DNA from: Picocystis sp. L7
Taxonomy: Eukaryota > Chlorophyta > Picocystophyceae > Picocystales > Picocystaceae
DNA: 64,000 nt
Assembly: GCA_020975725.1 (NCBI GenBank)
Contig: QXJR01000012.1
Span: 659,501 to 723,500, forward strand
Reading direction: 5' to 3'
Below are positions 1-9,406 of this stretch, piece after piece. The position numbers and the translations under genes are program-made. The first letter of the stretch is position 1. Each line of letters begins with the position of its first letter. Under the pieces are notes generated by a model. The model was not told where the DNA came from, did not search any database, and worked only from the letters and a program-made list of their open reading frames with translations.

Positions 1-1023
1 CCTGTCCCGTCGCTTGAGCAGGTTCTCGACCTTTCGGGCTGTCTCGATTTTGTTGCAGAAGACCAAGGTACGCACGTGTTTTTCCGACTCTAGGATGGTG
101 GCCAGGGCATTCGCTTTGCGCTTGATTCCACTCTCCTCGGATATCTCGTCCCCTCCGCTGCAATCCACTAGACGTTCCTGCAATCCCTTCGGAACGCGGT
201 GCACACCCGGGCCTGTCAAGATTTCCATCGGTTTGTCTCCAAGGTCTTCTCTCAGGTCCTCCAGCGTCTGTGCGGGCATGGTCGCGGTGATGAAGACGGC
301 CCTTGCGTACCCCGCCATGGCCCTCAACAGCAGGGCGTCTTCCCGGAACCCTCCCTCCCTTCTCAAGAGCACGTCCGCCTCGTCGAACACGATATCAAAG
401 ACGTCTCCCAGATCCAGAGATCCATCGTCGTGCAGTGCCAACAGCCTCTGCGGCGTTCCGACGACCACGTCGATGCCTTCTTGTAGTGCTTCCCGTTGTG
501 TTCGGATGGGCCTGCCTCCGGTGGCGGCCATGCATCGCACCCGCAACCCGCCTTGGGAGAGAAGACGAAGCACGCCTCTCACCTGCGATGCCAGCTGTCC
601 GGTAGGCACGACGACGACGACCGACGGATGTTGCGCTCGTTTTCCACGCGCAGACTCGCGTGCGACCACGGCCTGCAGCAAGGGTGCAAGGTAGGCGAGG
701 GTCTTGCCTCCACCGGCTCGATCCGCCAGCAGGACGTCCTTTCTCTTGCCCAATTGCTCGCTCTTCTCGCCACGCAAGAGCGGCAGGAACGCGACGGCTT
801 GTGCGTGCGACGGCCTCGACGCTCCGGCGGCGGCCAGTGCAGCCGCCACGTCGTCTCGTGCACCCAAGGCCGCGAAGTCCGCCACCGGTGCGTAGAAATC
901 CGCCGTGGAGGTGGCAGGTGCGTCTTCTCGATACGTTCGTGCAACGTTCGCGGTCGAAGCCAAGCGTCTTCGTGCGCTTCGCATGGAAGCGAAGCGTCGA
1001 AGCACCGCCTTCGCCATCGCCAT
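1..1023 (-). CDS. DEAD-box RNA helicase, organelle-targeted type, 5' part (gene runs off the left edge)
   Basis: An open frame of 341 residues starts at the ATG at 1023 and is still open at base 1. Helicase motifs appear in order: an ATP-binding loop DRAGGGKT (motif I, a divergent AxTGSGKT), PTGQLASQV (Ia), GTPQRLL (Ib), FDEADVLL (II, the DEAD box) and ITATMPAQ in place of SAT (III). The sequence then enters domain 2 (LVFCNKIETARKVE) and is cut off. The N-terminus (MAMAKAVLRRFASMRSARRR) is rich in Ala, Arg and Ser and lacks acidic residues, as in plastid or mitochondrial transit peptides. By family such proteins remodel RNA or ribosomal particles in the organelle, which is inference here. The C-terminal motifs IV-VI lie outside the window. 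A copia element lies about 170 bases upstream, in the same orientation. Confidence 0.85.
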   Translation of the reverse strand, partial: MAMAKAVLRRFASMRSARRRLASTANVARTYREDAPATSTADFYAPVADFAALGARDDVAAALAAAGASRPSHAQAVAFLPLLRGEKSEQLGKRKDVLLADRAGGGKTLAYLAPLLQAVVARESARGKRAQHPSVVVVVPTGQLASQVRGVLRLLSQGGLRVRCMAATGGRPIRTQREALQEGIDVVVGTPQRLLALHDDGSLDLGDVFDIVFDEADVLLRREGGFREDALLLRAMAGYARAVFITATMPAQTLEDLREDLGDKPMEILTGPGVHRVPKGLQERLVDCSGGDEISEESGIKRKANALATILESEKHVRTLVFCNKIETARKVENLLKRRDR

Positions 1024-1194
1024 GGGACGTCTTGGACTCGATGGTCCCAGGCGGATGGGAAGAACACAGAAGGATGGGCAATCGAATCGAGATCTTGACG
1101 TAGATCTCGATATCGTGTTGCGATGGATCCTGGGTCCTCCCCACCTCCTCCCCTGGTCGATCCGACCCGAAGCTCCCTTTCGACGGGTAGGGAG

Positions 1195-1637
1195 TGTTAG
1201 AAAGAACTTGATCAGGGTCCTTCTGTGTGGGACAATTTGGGTCACGTTGTGAGTCTGATCCGAGGGTTTCGTTGCTGCGAAGGTTTTCTCCTTCTCTGTG
1301 GTAGCGATCCACACGAGAGGCACGTCGTTGGCGATGCAGGCGCGTTGCTCGAAGGCAGATGGGCGGTGTTGGTTGGTAATGCAAAAACTGATTACAGGTA
1401 AAGTCGCGAGCGCTTTAAATACTGCGTTCTAGCGAGTTTGTCGAGGGGTTGGTCGCCTCGTATTCTCCGCAAGCTGATCATCCTCTTCGTCACGTGCGTT
1501 CAGGGGCTTCTGCGTCCTGAACGTCTTCGTCGGTTCTTCCGTCTCGACTTGCTGGGAAGTACTGTTTTGGCGCGTCTTCCTTTGGGCTTGGTTCAGTACG
1601 GGGCTGTGTCTTACTGGAAAGGGTATTCCTTCCAACA
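1195..1637 (-). repeat. 3' LTR of the copia element
   Basis: This is the second 443-base LTR. On the minus strand it is preceded by a purine run (GAGTGGGAG) that fits a polypurine tract. It points toward the DEAD-box gene, whose start codon is about 170 bases further on, so its internal TATTTAAA box could in principle supply a promoter. That last point is inference. Confidence 0.93.
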
Positions 1638-4600
1638 CTCCCACTCAGCTCTGTATTGGTCCAGGTCATTCCGAGTTGCTGTATGCATAGCTTGAATTTT
1701 GCTGTTGGTACTTGTTTTGTCAGATAGTCAGCCCACATTTTTTCTGTTTCGCAGTAGTTCATTTCCACTTCATTTCTCATTGCTCGTTCTCGTATGAAGT
1801 GATGCTGGACATCAATATGTTTGGCCCGTGTGACAGATTGTGGGTTCTTTAGCAGTCTGAGTGTTGACTGGTTGTCGATTAGTATTGTGACTTTGACTTG
1901 TTTTGGATTCAGCAGTTGTTGGACTAGGTTTCTGATCCATAGACTTTCTTTGATTGCAGCAGAGGCTGCCTGGTATTCGGCTTCAGTTGTGGAGGTAGCT
2001 ATTGTTGGTTGGAGCTTGCTCTGCCATGATACTAGTCCACCCAATACTTGAATGGCAAATCCAGTTCTAGACCTTCTGTTGTCTTTGTCACTTGCATAGT
2101 CTGCATCGCTGTATGCAGTGATTTGTATGGCTTGGTTTTCATCTTCAGTCGTTCCGGTATAGTTAAGCTGAAGGTCTTCAGTTCCCTTGAGATACTTCAA
2201 TGTTCCTCTCATGGCGTTCCAGTGGATGCTTGTGGGGCAGGTATTGTATCTTGCGAGTACTGAGGCTGCGTGAGTAAGGTCTGGTCTGGTTGTCCCACCG
2301 AGGTACTGGAGCTGTCCCACGATTTTTTGGTATGTGGTCTGTGCCACTATTTCTCCTTTTTCTTCGCTGGTAACTGGTACTGACAAGGGTTTTGTATTTG
2401 GTTTGCATTCAGTGACTCTGTGCTGCTCCAGGTACTCCTTTACCTTTGCTGCTTGTTCCATGCTCATGATTCTGTTATTGCGATCTCTGCTGATGGTTAT
2501 TCCTAGGAAATTTTTGGCTTCTCCCAGGTCAGTGGCCTTGTAGTGTTGCCTGATTAGATCTTTAATTTGGTTTATGAGTGTTGTGTTTTTGCTGGCTAAC
2601 AGGATGTCGTCTACGTAGAAACACAGGTAGCAGGTTCCTTGGTCAGTCCGGCACTTCAGCATGTTCTCATCCACTCTTATGCACTCGAATTTCATCTTCT
2701 TGAGTGTCTTTGTTAGTTCTTGGTTCCAGACTCTAGGTGCCTGTTTGAGTCCATACAGGCTTTTGTTCAGCTTGAGAGCTTGGTTTTCTGTCCTTTTGTT
2801 GAGTCCATCTGGTATTTTGAGGTATACCTCATCTTCCAGGTCAGCATTTAGGAATGCTGTTTCGATGTCCATCTGGTGCATTTCCAGATCCAGGTGATTG
2901 ACTGCTGCGAGAAATATTCTCAGACCTGTTTTGCTGACCACTGCTGCGTATATCTCATCATAGTCTTCTCCAGGTTTCTGATGACAGCCAAGTGCTACCA
3001 GCCTTGCCTTGTATTTGGTGATGTTGTTCATTTCATCCCTTTTTACTCTGAAGATCCATTTGGACCCCAGTGGTTTCTTGCCTGCAGGTAGGTCACAGAT
3101 GTCCCATGTTCTCATCTTTGAGAGGGACTCCAGTTCATTGTGGATTGCCTCAGACCAGAGATCCTTGTCCGGCCTTTTCATAGCTTTGTGGTATCCATCA
3201 AATTTGTCTGGGAGTCCTTCTGTGAGGTAAGCTTTGAAATTGGTCTGTCTGTTTGGCCTCAGATTGTATCGCTGACTGTTTTCCTCTTCCGCTGGTTCAG
3301 GTTCCTCTTCTTCTTGCTCTTCATCAGAGCTCTTGCTGGATAGCTCCCACTGATCTGGAGTTTCCATTGAGTCTTCGAGATACATTGTTTGTTCATTTTC
3401 TGTTGATCTGTTGTACTGACCCATTTGCTCTTCATTGAATCGAACATTTCTGCTGGTTACCAGTCTGTTGCTTAGTAGTACACGGTAAGTCGTGGAGTTT
3501 TCATACCCAATGAAAATTCCTTTTTCACTTCTGGGTTCAAATTTGCTTGTCCACTTTTCTTTGGGCTTCAGTACCCATGCTTCGCATCCAAAGGTTCTTA
3601 AGTGGCTAACTGATTGTTTTCTTCCTGTTAATTTTTCCAGGGGGGATTTGGTTTCTGCTCCATGAGTGGGGGGCAGTTTGTTTCTGGTGTAGGCGTAGGT
3701 CCGTACGGCTTCTCCCCAGTATTTTTGTGGTAGGTTACTCGCGTTCAGCATCGTGCTCGCGTGCTCTCTTATGTCTCGGTGGAGTCTTTCTGCGTCGTTT
3801 TGTTGGGGGGCGTAGCCAGCTGTTTTTTCGTGTTCTATTCCCCGTTCTGACAGAAAATCTGCGAGTTGTTTTCCCAGGAACTCTTGTCCCAGGTCAGTTC
3901 TGATGGCTCGTACGCGTTTTTTTTCCTTCTGCCTTTTGTTCCAGCACGTTTATGGCTCTTCTTGCATATTTCCCTGTGTGACCTTTTGATTGCATCAGGT
4001 ACACTAGGCATGTCTTGGTTGCATGGTCCAGAGCAGACATGTAGTATCTGTGTCCTCCTGGTGTTTCAGGATGTATGGGACCAACTACGTCCATGTACAC
4101 TAGATCCAGTGGTTCATATTGGTAGTCTTTTGGCTTGAATTTGGTCGCTGTTTGCTTGTTTTCTGCACAGGCATTACAGTTTTCGCTCAGTTTGTATGGT
4201 AGTCCGAGCTTTTTGATTCTGCTGCTGTGTATGTGGCCCAGTCTTTGGTGCCATATACTTGCTGTTGCAGCAAAGCAGTAGTTTGCGCTCTCTGTTAGAT
4301 TGGCTTTTATGGTCTTGTCTCCTTGGGTGATGAGGCAGGTTCCTTTGTTGAACCTTACTGATGCTCCGTTGTCTGTCATGCAGGTTACCGAAATCAGGTT
4401 GGCTGAGAGTCCTGGTACATATACTACGTTCTGCAGTTCTATTTTGGTTTGGTGGTCATCCTTCAGTGTCAGTTTTACTGTTCCTATTGCTTTGGTCTCT
4501 AGGAGTGTTCCATCTGCTATTTCTATGTGACCAGTGTGAGCTCTTAGTGTGGTGGTGTCCAGAAAATCTTGGTTCCCTGTCATGTGCCAGCTGGCACCTG

Positions 4601-5465
4601 AGTCTATTATCCAGGTCTCATTGTTCTGTCCTTTGAGTTTTGCACTGTTGGCTACTAGGCTCATTGGTCTTTCAGTCCTTTTGGTTTGGAGAGTGTCGCT
4701 GCTTCTGTTTCTTGGTGGGTATGCAGCTTTGAAGAATCTGCATATTTCCAGCGTGTGGCCGGGTTTTTTGCAGTATTGGCATTTTTGTTTTTGTGATCCA
4801 GTTTGTGGTTTGTTTTCTGGTTCTTGGGTCATGTATGCTCTACCTTTCCTCAGATATGCTTCCTCATAGGCCAGGGATTCTCTGACACGGGCCATGGTTA
4901 GCTTCTGGTGGTAGTGCTTCAGCGTTACCACTACCATGTGGTAATTATCTGGAAGTCCATCCAATACTTGGTGGCACACTTCCTCTTCAGGTATGTCGAT
5001 GTTAATTTGTCTCAGTTCATCTACCACCTGGACGATGTTGTTCATGTATTGATCAACTGACTGGTCACTGCGTTTACGAGTTTTTGCGAGCTTTTCTTTC
5101 AGTTCTCCTTCTCTGAGGAGTCCAGTATGCTGGTACAGTTCCTTTAGTGTGGTCCATACTTGATGAGCTGTGGTACAGGTGGTTATGTGTCCACTGTACT
5201 CTTCACTTACGCAGTTCATTATGCAGCAGCGGGCTTGCTGCATTTTGTTATACATGGCTTGATGCTCCATTTTCATTTCTCCATCCTTTTCTTTTTCCAC
5301 CTTTGGTTCTTCTGCAGTCACAGTCCACAGATTGTGGATTCTCAGATAATTTTCCATTCTGATGAACCATTGTCTCCAATTCTTACCATTTAGCTCAGGC
5401 ACAGCAGTCGTTGCTGCTGGGTCCACCATGTTGTTGGTGTGTTGAGGCTTTCAAGGCTCTTAACC

Positions 5466-5908
5466 TGTTAGAAAGAACTTGATCAGGGTCCTTCTGTGTG
5501 GGACAATTTGGGTCACGTTGTGAGTCTGATCCGAGGGTTTCGTTGCTGCGAAGGTTTTCTCCTTCTCTGTGGTAGCGATCCACACGAGAGGCACGTCGTT
5601 GGCGATGCAGGCGCGTTGCTCGAAGGCAGATGGGCGGTGTTGGTTGGTAATGCAAAAACTGATTACAGGTAAAGTCGCGAGCGCTTTAAATACTGCGTTC
5701 TAGCGAGTTTGTCGAGGGGTTGGTCGCCTCGTATTCTCCGCAAGCTGATCATCCTCTTCGTCACGTGCGTTCAGGGGCTTCTGCGTCCTGAACGTCTTCG
5801 TCGGTTCTTCCGTCTCGACTTGCTGGGAAGTACTGTTTTGGCGCGTCTTCCTTTGGGCTTGGTTCAGTACGGGGCTGTGTCTTACTGGAAAGGGTATTCC
5901 TTCCAACA
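5466..5908 (-). repeat. 5' LTR of the copia element
   Basis: This 443-base terminal repeat begins TGTTG and ends CTAACA on the minus strand, the usual TG...CA ends. It matches the other LTR base for base as far as I can read. A TATTTAAA box lies inside and could be the element's promoter. The minus-strand bases just after it (GGTTAAGAGCC) are only loosely like a tRNA-Met primer-binding site. Confidence 0.93.
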
Positions 5909-6091
5909 GGGAGACCCGGGCTGGGGACGGGGACAGTCCCGGATCGATCGAGGTACATCCCCAGGAACAGAAAGGTGGATTCGCCTGCATGGACACCGTA
6001 TGGATGGAGGGAAGTGATCCGTCCGAGCAAGGAAGAGTGTATTGAGAGGTGTGAGGGTCCCATCATGGAGACGCACGTGCAGTTATTGAGA

Positions 6092-6643
6092 TCAGTCTTC
6101 CTGTAGCCCAGCAACGACGAATCCACCCAAGAACAACGCACCGAACGTGCCGAAACTGACGCCGCAGAACAAGGTCTTGAGGACAACCTCCACCGTGTTG
6201 TCGTCGGGGATCAAGGTTGCTCCCAGGACCGTGAGGACCAGGAAAGGCAGGGACAGGGACGAAATCACCGCCGGATCCGTCGTGGCTGCATTCTCCAACA
6301 GAGAAAGCAGGCCCAATCTCTCCGCCGTAGACAGCAATCCCAACTTCTCGATCTTGGACAGTGTGAGTCCGCTCTTCTCCGCCAGGCTCAGCAGTCCCGA
6401 TTTCTCTACCGAGGAGAGCAGCTTCTTCTTCTGCACGCGCTCGAGCACGTCCACGCTCTTGCTCTCGTCATCTTCGAGGAAGATTCCGGTCCCGAAGAAC
6501 TGCTTCTTCCATCCGTCGTCGTAGGTCACGACCTTCTTGGAACCAGACGCCATGACGCGTCCAGGGGTCCCACGGACCGCCCTCGTGGTCCCTGCCACGC
6601 GCGAAGGGCGAGCCGCGGGCATTCTCGTGACGGATGCACGCAT
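6092..6643 (-). CDS. RIQ/DUF1118-like thylakoid membrane protein
   Basis: The protein has 183 residues. The chosen start (ATG at 6643) opens an Arg/Ala/Ser-rich, acid-poor transit peptide of about 35 residues. The middle carries the repeating pattern LLSxxEKxGLLSLAEKxGLxLSKIEKLGLL typical of DUF1118, the family of Arabidopsis RIQ1/RIQ2. Two hydrophobic segments follow (around PFLVLTVLGATLIP and FGTFGALFLGGFVVAGL), and the protein ends shortly after. RIQ proteins act in grana stacking and light-harvesting antenna organisation, which affects non-photochemical quenching. Which RIQ it equals cannot be judged. The family is known from green plants and algae and supports a green-lineage host. An in-frame ATG 267 bases upstream (6910) would add a low-complexity leader and is less likely. 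Confidence 0.8.
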   Translation of the reverse strand: MRASVTRMPAARPSRVAGTTRAVRGTPGRVMASGSKKVVTYDDGWKKQFFGTGIFLEDDESKSVDVLERVQKKKLLSSVEKSGLLSLAEKSGLTLSKIEKLGLLSTAERLGLLSLLENAATTDPAVISSLSLPFLVLTVLGATLIPDDNTVEVVLKTLFCGVSFGTFGALFLGGFVVAGLQED

Positions 6644-6938
6644 GGCTGCTGCTCGATGTCCTCGAAGCGGTCCGGCTCTCACGCGAAGCGCACACGAACG
6701 CGAGCTTCGGCGCTGGGCTTCGACGCTTCTGTCCCTAGAAGCATGGGAGCCTCTCGTTGGCCTGAGCGGATCTCCCACCCTGCCCGACGAGGATCGTGCT
6801 TTCGTCCCCATCGACTCCTCGGCGATACGTGGATGAAATCGGGATCCTGGATCGGGAATTTCCCTGTGGATGAGGTGGGGATCGATCGCATCCCTCTCGA
6901 CCAGTGCCATGGGTTAATTCGAACGAAAACAATTGGTG

Positions 6939-7943
6939 CTACAGGGTCGGAACCTCTCCGCCTGCGGTGAGGGGAACGAGGCCAGAGGCCGTGATGGCGA
7001 AGGAGAAGGAGAGAGGAGGCATCGAAGGCGATTTGGCCACCGAAAGACGACGGTCTGTGGAGGTGCGAGACAGGGTCAGCCGCGTGTGGACCGCATGAGC
7101 CCATCGCACACCCAGCGCGGCTGCCACCTCCGCCTCTCCACCCTCCGAAGCGATGGCACCAAAAGGCTGGTGTGATCCGGCCGATGCACCCCCTCCCACC
7201 ACTTGATTGGTCACCACCACGGGAATGTTGAATGACTCGGCCAAGTGGCGAAGGGCCGATGCTTGAGCGCCCAGAAGATCGAAACGACGGGATGCATCCC
7301 CGCGCATCAAGACCGCCACACTGTCCACCGCCACCACAGCTACCCGATCCTGGATCATCATCTGCTCCAATCCGAGCAATAAAGGAGCCATGTCTTCCAC
7401 CTTTTCTGGTGGAGGCACCACGCGTATCCGCGCAAGTGTCCCTTGGACATCAGAGTCCTGCATCGCATGGCCCGTCCACGCACGTGCCATCTCTGCCACG
7501 CGCTTTGCACTGAATTTGCGCTCTGCATCGACGTACACTGCACGTCTTTCCTTACCTCCATACGTCGTCGGCATAGCAGCCGAAAGGAGAAGGGCAAAGC
7601 ACATCTGCGTCTTTCCTGCACCAGCAGGACCGGCCAGCTCTGTGATGGCTCGTGGCGGAAGTCCTCCGCGCATGGCTGCGTCCAATGGAGAAATTTTGGT
7701 GGGCAGGTGTCCACTGGCATCCATCCTCCTCATCGATGCGACGTCGGTAGCGGACGGTGCCACGGCCTTGGCAACGCGACACAATGCACGAGACGCTCCT
7801 GGAACCGATACCCGCAAAGCGTCGGCGACGTCCAACAGGTCGGAGCGCATCAGATCCGAGGCCGTGCGCACACCTCTCGCCGCCAGACGCGAGGTGTCGC
7901 TGGTGGACGCGCCCAGCTGCGCCAAGGACCGCGTGTCGGCCAT
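6939..7943 (-). CDS. RAD51B: RAD51-family recombinase paralogue, RAD51B-like
   Basis: The protein has 334 residues, the usual length for RAD51 paralogues. A helix-hairpin-helix-like N-terminal region (about 1-75) precedes the ATPase core: Walker A GPAGAGKTQ and Walker B VAVVAVDSVAVL. The linker LPTKISPLDAAMRGGLPPRA resembles the RAD51B signature before Walker A, and VVVTNQVV is the usual strand after Walker B. RAD51 paralogues help load RAD51 on resected DNA in recombination repair. The start at 7943 (MADTRS) was chosen because the frame upstream (to 8183) would run into the neighbouring gene and looks non-coding. The assignment to RAD51B rather than another paralogue is moderately secure. 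A RAD54B-like gene lies 35 kb away. Confidence 0.82.
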   Translation of the reverse strand: MADTRSLAQLGASTSDTSRLAARGVRTASDLMRSDLLDVADALRVSVPGASRALCRVAKAVAPSATDVASMRRMDASGHLPTKISPLDAAMRGGLPPRAITELAGPAGAGKTQMCFALLLSAAMPTTYGGKERRAVYVDAERKFSAKRVAEMARAWTGHAMQDSDVQGTLARIRVVPPPEKVEDMAPLLLGLEQMMIQDRVAVVAVDSVAVLMRGDASRRFDLLGAQASALRHLAESFNIPVVVTNQVVGGGASAGSHQPFGAIASEGGEAEVAAALGVRWAHAVHTRLTLSRTSTDRRLSVAKSPSMPPLSFSFAITASGLVPLTAGGEVPTL

Positions 7944-8100
7944 CGCGAGGACGATGCGGTCGCGTCGAAGTGCGCCTCGGTGGTTCAGGTTGCGCGGGGA
8001 GCTGTCGCTTCGACAGCTGGGGAGAGACCTGGGACCCTTCCCCCACCCAACACGGTGGAGATCCAGAAGGAATGCAAGCGATCCAACACATGGCGACGCT

Positions 8101-9345
8101 TCAAGAAGGAAGAGGAACTTGATTGTCGGGGTGATCGGGATGGCGAACGATCTGGCGGATGAGACGCTGCAAGTACGTCGCACTGGATGCGCGGTCGTTC
8201 TGGACAGCGTCTCGGTGCAGAACCTCCAACGATTCCTTCACCCCAAAGTCTAGTGCGAGGGAGAGCTCCCGGGCACCCCCCTTTGCGACCGTATCCATCA
8301 AGCTGCGGTAGCACTGGCAGAGGTAGTTCTGGGCATCATCAAAGCCCTGAGTGTCCGTAACGAGCTTGGACAAAACACGCATGACACTGGCACTCCTCAA
8401 CATCACAAGGCTCACGTCGAAGTCTGGCGGGCACGCCGATTGATTGGCCAGCAACCTCGAAAAGCCAAACGCTGCTACAGTCAGGGGGTGAGAGGACTCG
8501 TAGCTCGTGCCCACGTTTCGTTCGTACATATCTGCTACTTCGGGAGGCAGTCTACCACGTGGACAACAGTCCCGATTCAAATCTTCAATCTGCCCATAGG
8601 TAATCAGCGGGACAGCAGCGCATCGGTCGCCAAAGAATTCTTTCTTCTGGTCTGGCGCCGCTGCAAGGACGGACAGCTGAATGACCGAGGCTAGCTTCAC
8701 GGCAGGGTCCTTGCTCGTGGAGAAGATCTTCACGAGGGAACCGAGCGCACCGGGTTCTGCATCGGCCACCAGCTCACCGGGCCTGAATTGCATACCCGGC
8801 AGAACCTTTCGTTCTGATTTGCATTTGATTCCGCGAGCAAGCAAAGCTAGGCTTTCCAGTGCCCTTTTACGAGCTCGATCGTCTGGGTGAAGCTCCAGCG
8901 CTTTCGCGAAGCATTCGGCAGCTTCGCTGTTATTGTGCAGGGCCCTCAGTGTCTCTCCGAGCCTAACGTACGCCTTCGACCACGAGGGACTCTCCTGAAC
9001 GGCTTTCTGCGCGTCCATCATGGCTTCTTTGTACGCACCTCTCGCCAACCTCACCGCGGCTCGGTTGGACAGGCACTTGCTTCGTTCGTCCGAGGCGTCG
9101 CATCTTTCCAGTGCTTCGGTGTACCATCTCTCCGCCTCGAGGTGATCTCCTCTTTTCCAGGACTCGTTGCCACGCAATCTTGCGTATTCATCTCCTCCCA
9201 TCCTCGCGTGCGGCGAACATCCGCCGTCGCGGTCTCCAGAGGTCGACGTTCGAACTACCAGAGAAGATTCTCCCCCGGGGTCATCCTCTTCCAGCCGACC
9301 CCAGCCTTTCTGTGGGGATAGAAGCAATCGAATCGTCACGTCCAT
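8101..9345 (-). CDS. TPR-repeat protein with an armadillo-like C-terminal half
   Basis: The protein has 414 residues from ATG 9345. Three tetratricopeptide repeats lie at roughly residues 53-165 (for example GNESWKRGDHLEAERWYTEAL and AYVRLGETLRALHNNSEAAE). This TPR block resembles those of Hsp90/Hsp70 co-chaperones such as UNC-45, STIP1 or DNAJC7. The remaining ~250 residues are helical with no motif I recognise. The precise role is unknown. A start at 9201 (MGGDEYARL), at the edge of the first TPR, is an alternative. An ATG at 9441 is in frame too but would overlap the 3' end of the neighbouring gene by 35 bases. The stop is 157 bases before the RAD51B-like start. Confidence 0.7.
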   Translation of the reverse strand: MDVTIRLLLSPQKGWGRLEEDDPGGESSLVVRTSTSGDRDGGCSPHARMGGDEYARLRGNESWKRGDHLEAERWYTEALERCDASDERSKCLSNRAAVRLARGAYKEAMMDAQKAVQESPSWSKAYVRLGETLRALHNNSEAAECFAKALELHPDDRARKRALESLALLARGIKCKSERKVLPGMQFRPGELVADAEPGALGSLVKIFSTSKDPAVKLASVIQLSVLAAAPDQKKEFFGDRCAAVPLITYGQIEDLNRDCCPRGRLPPEVADMYERNVGTSYESSHPLTVAAFGFSRLLANQSACPPDFDVSLVMLRSASVMRVLSKLVTDTQGFDDAQNYLCQCYRSLMDTVAKGGARELSLALDFGVKESLEVLHRDAVQNDRASSATYLQRLIRQIVRHPDHPDNQVPLPS

Positions 9346-9406
9346 GATAAAGCCTAGGTGCTCGACTGAAAACGCGAGTGAAGGATGTCCCAAGCGGTGA
9401 CGAAGG

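Larger units (their letters stand above)
1195..5908 (-). mobile_element. Ty1/copia LTR retrotransposon, young, nearly whole
   Basis: The element is bounded by two 443-base LTRs that I read as identical and by a 5-base target duplication GGGAG (1190-1194 and 5909-5913). Read on the minus strand, the internal part (1638-5465) gives the copia order: gag with a CCHC knuckle (CQYCKKPGHTLEIC), aspartic protease (WIIDSGASWHM), integrase (IWHQRLGHIH), reverse transcriptase (CYLCFYVDDILL) and RNase H (AYSDADYASDKDN). Integrase before reverse transcriptase defines Ty1/copia rather than gypsy. Its coding part seems broken about once, otherwise it looks whole. Identical LTRs indicate a very recent insertion. 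It lies between the DEAD-box gene and the RIQ-like gene. Confidence 0.95.
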
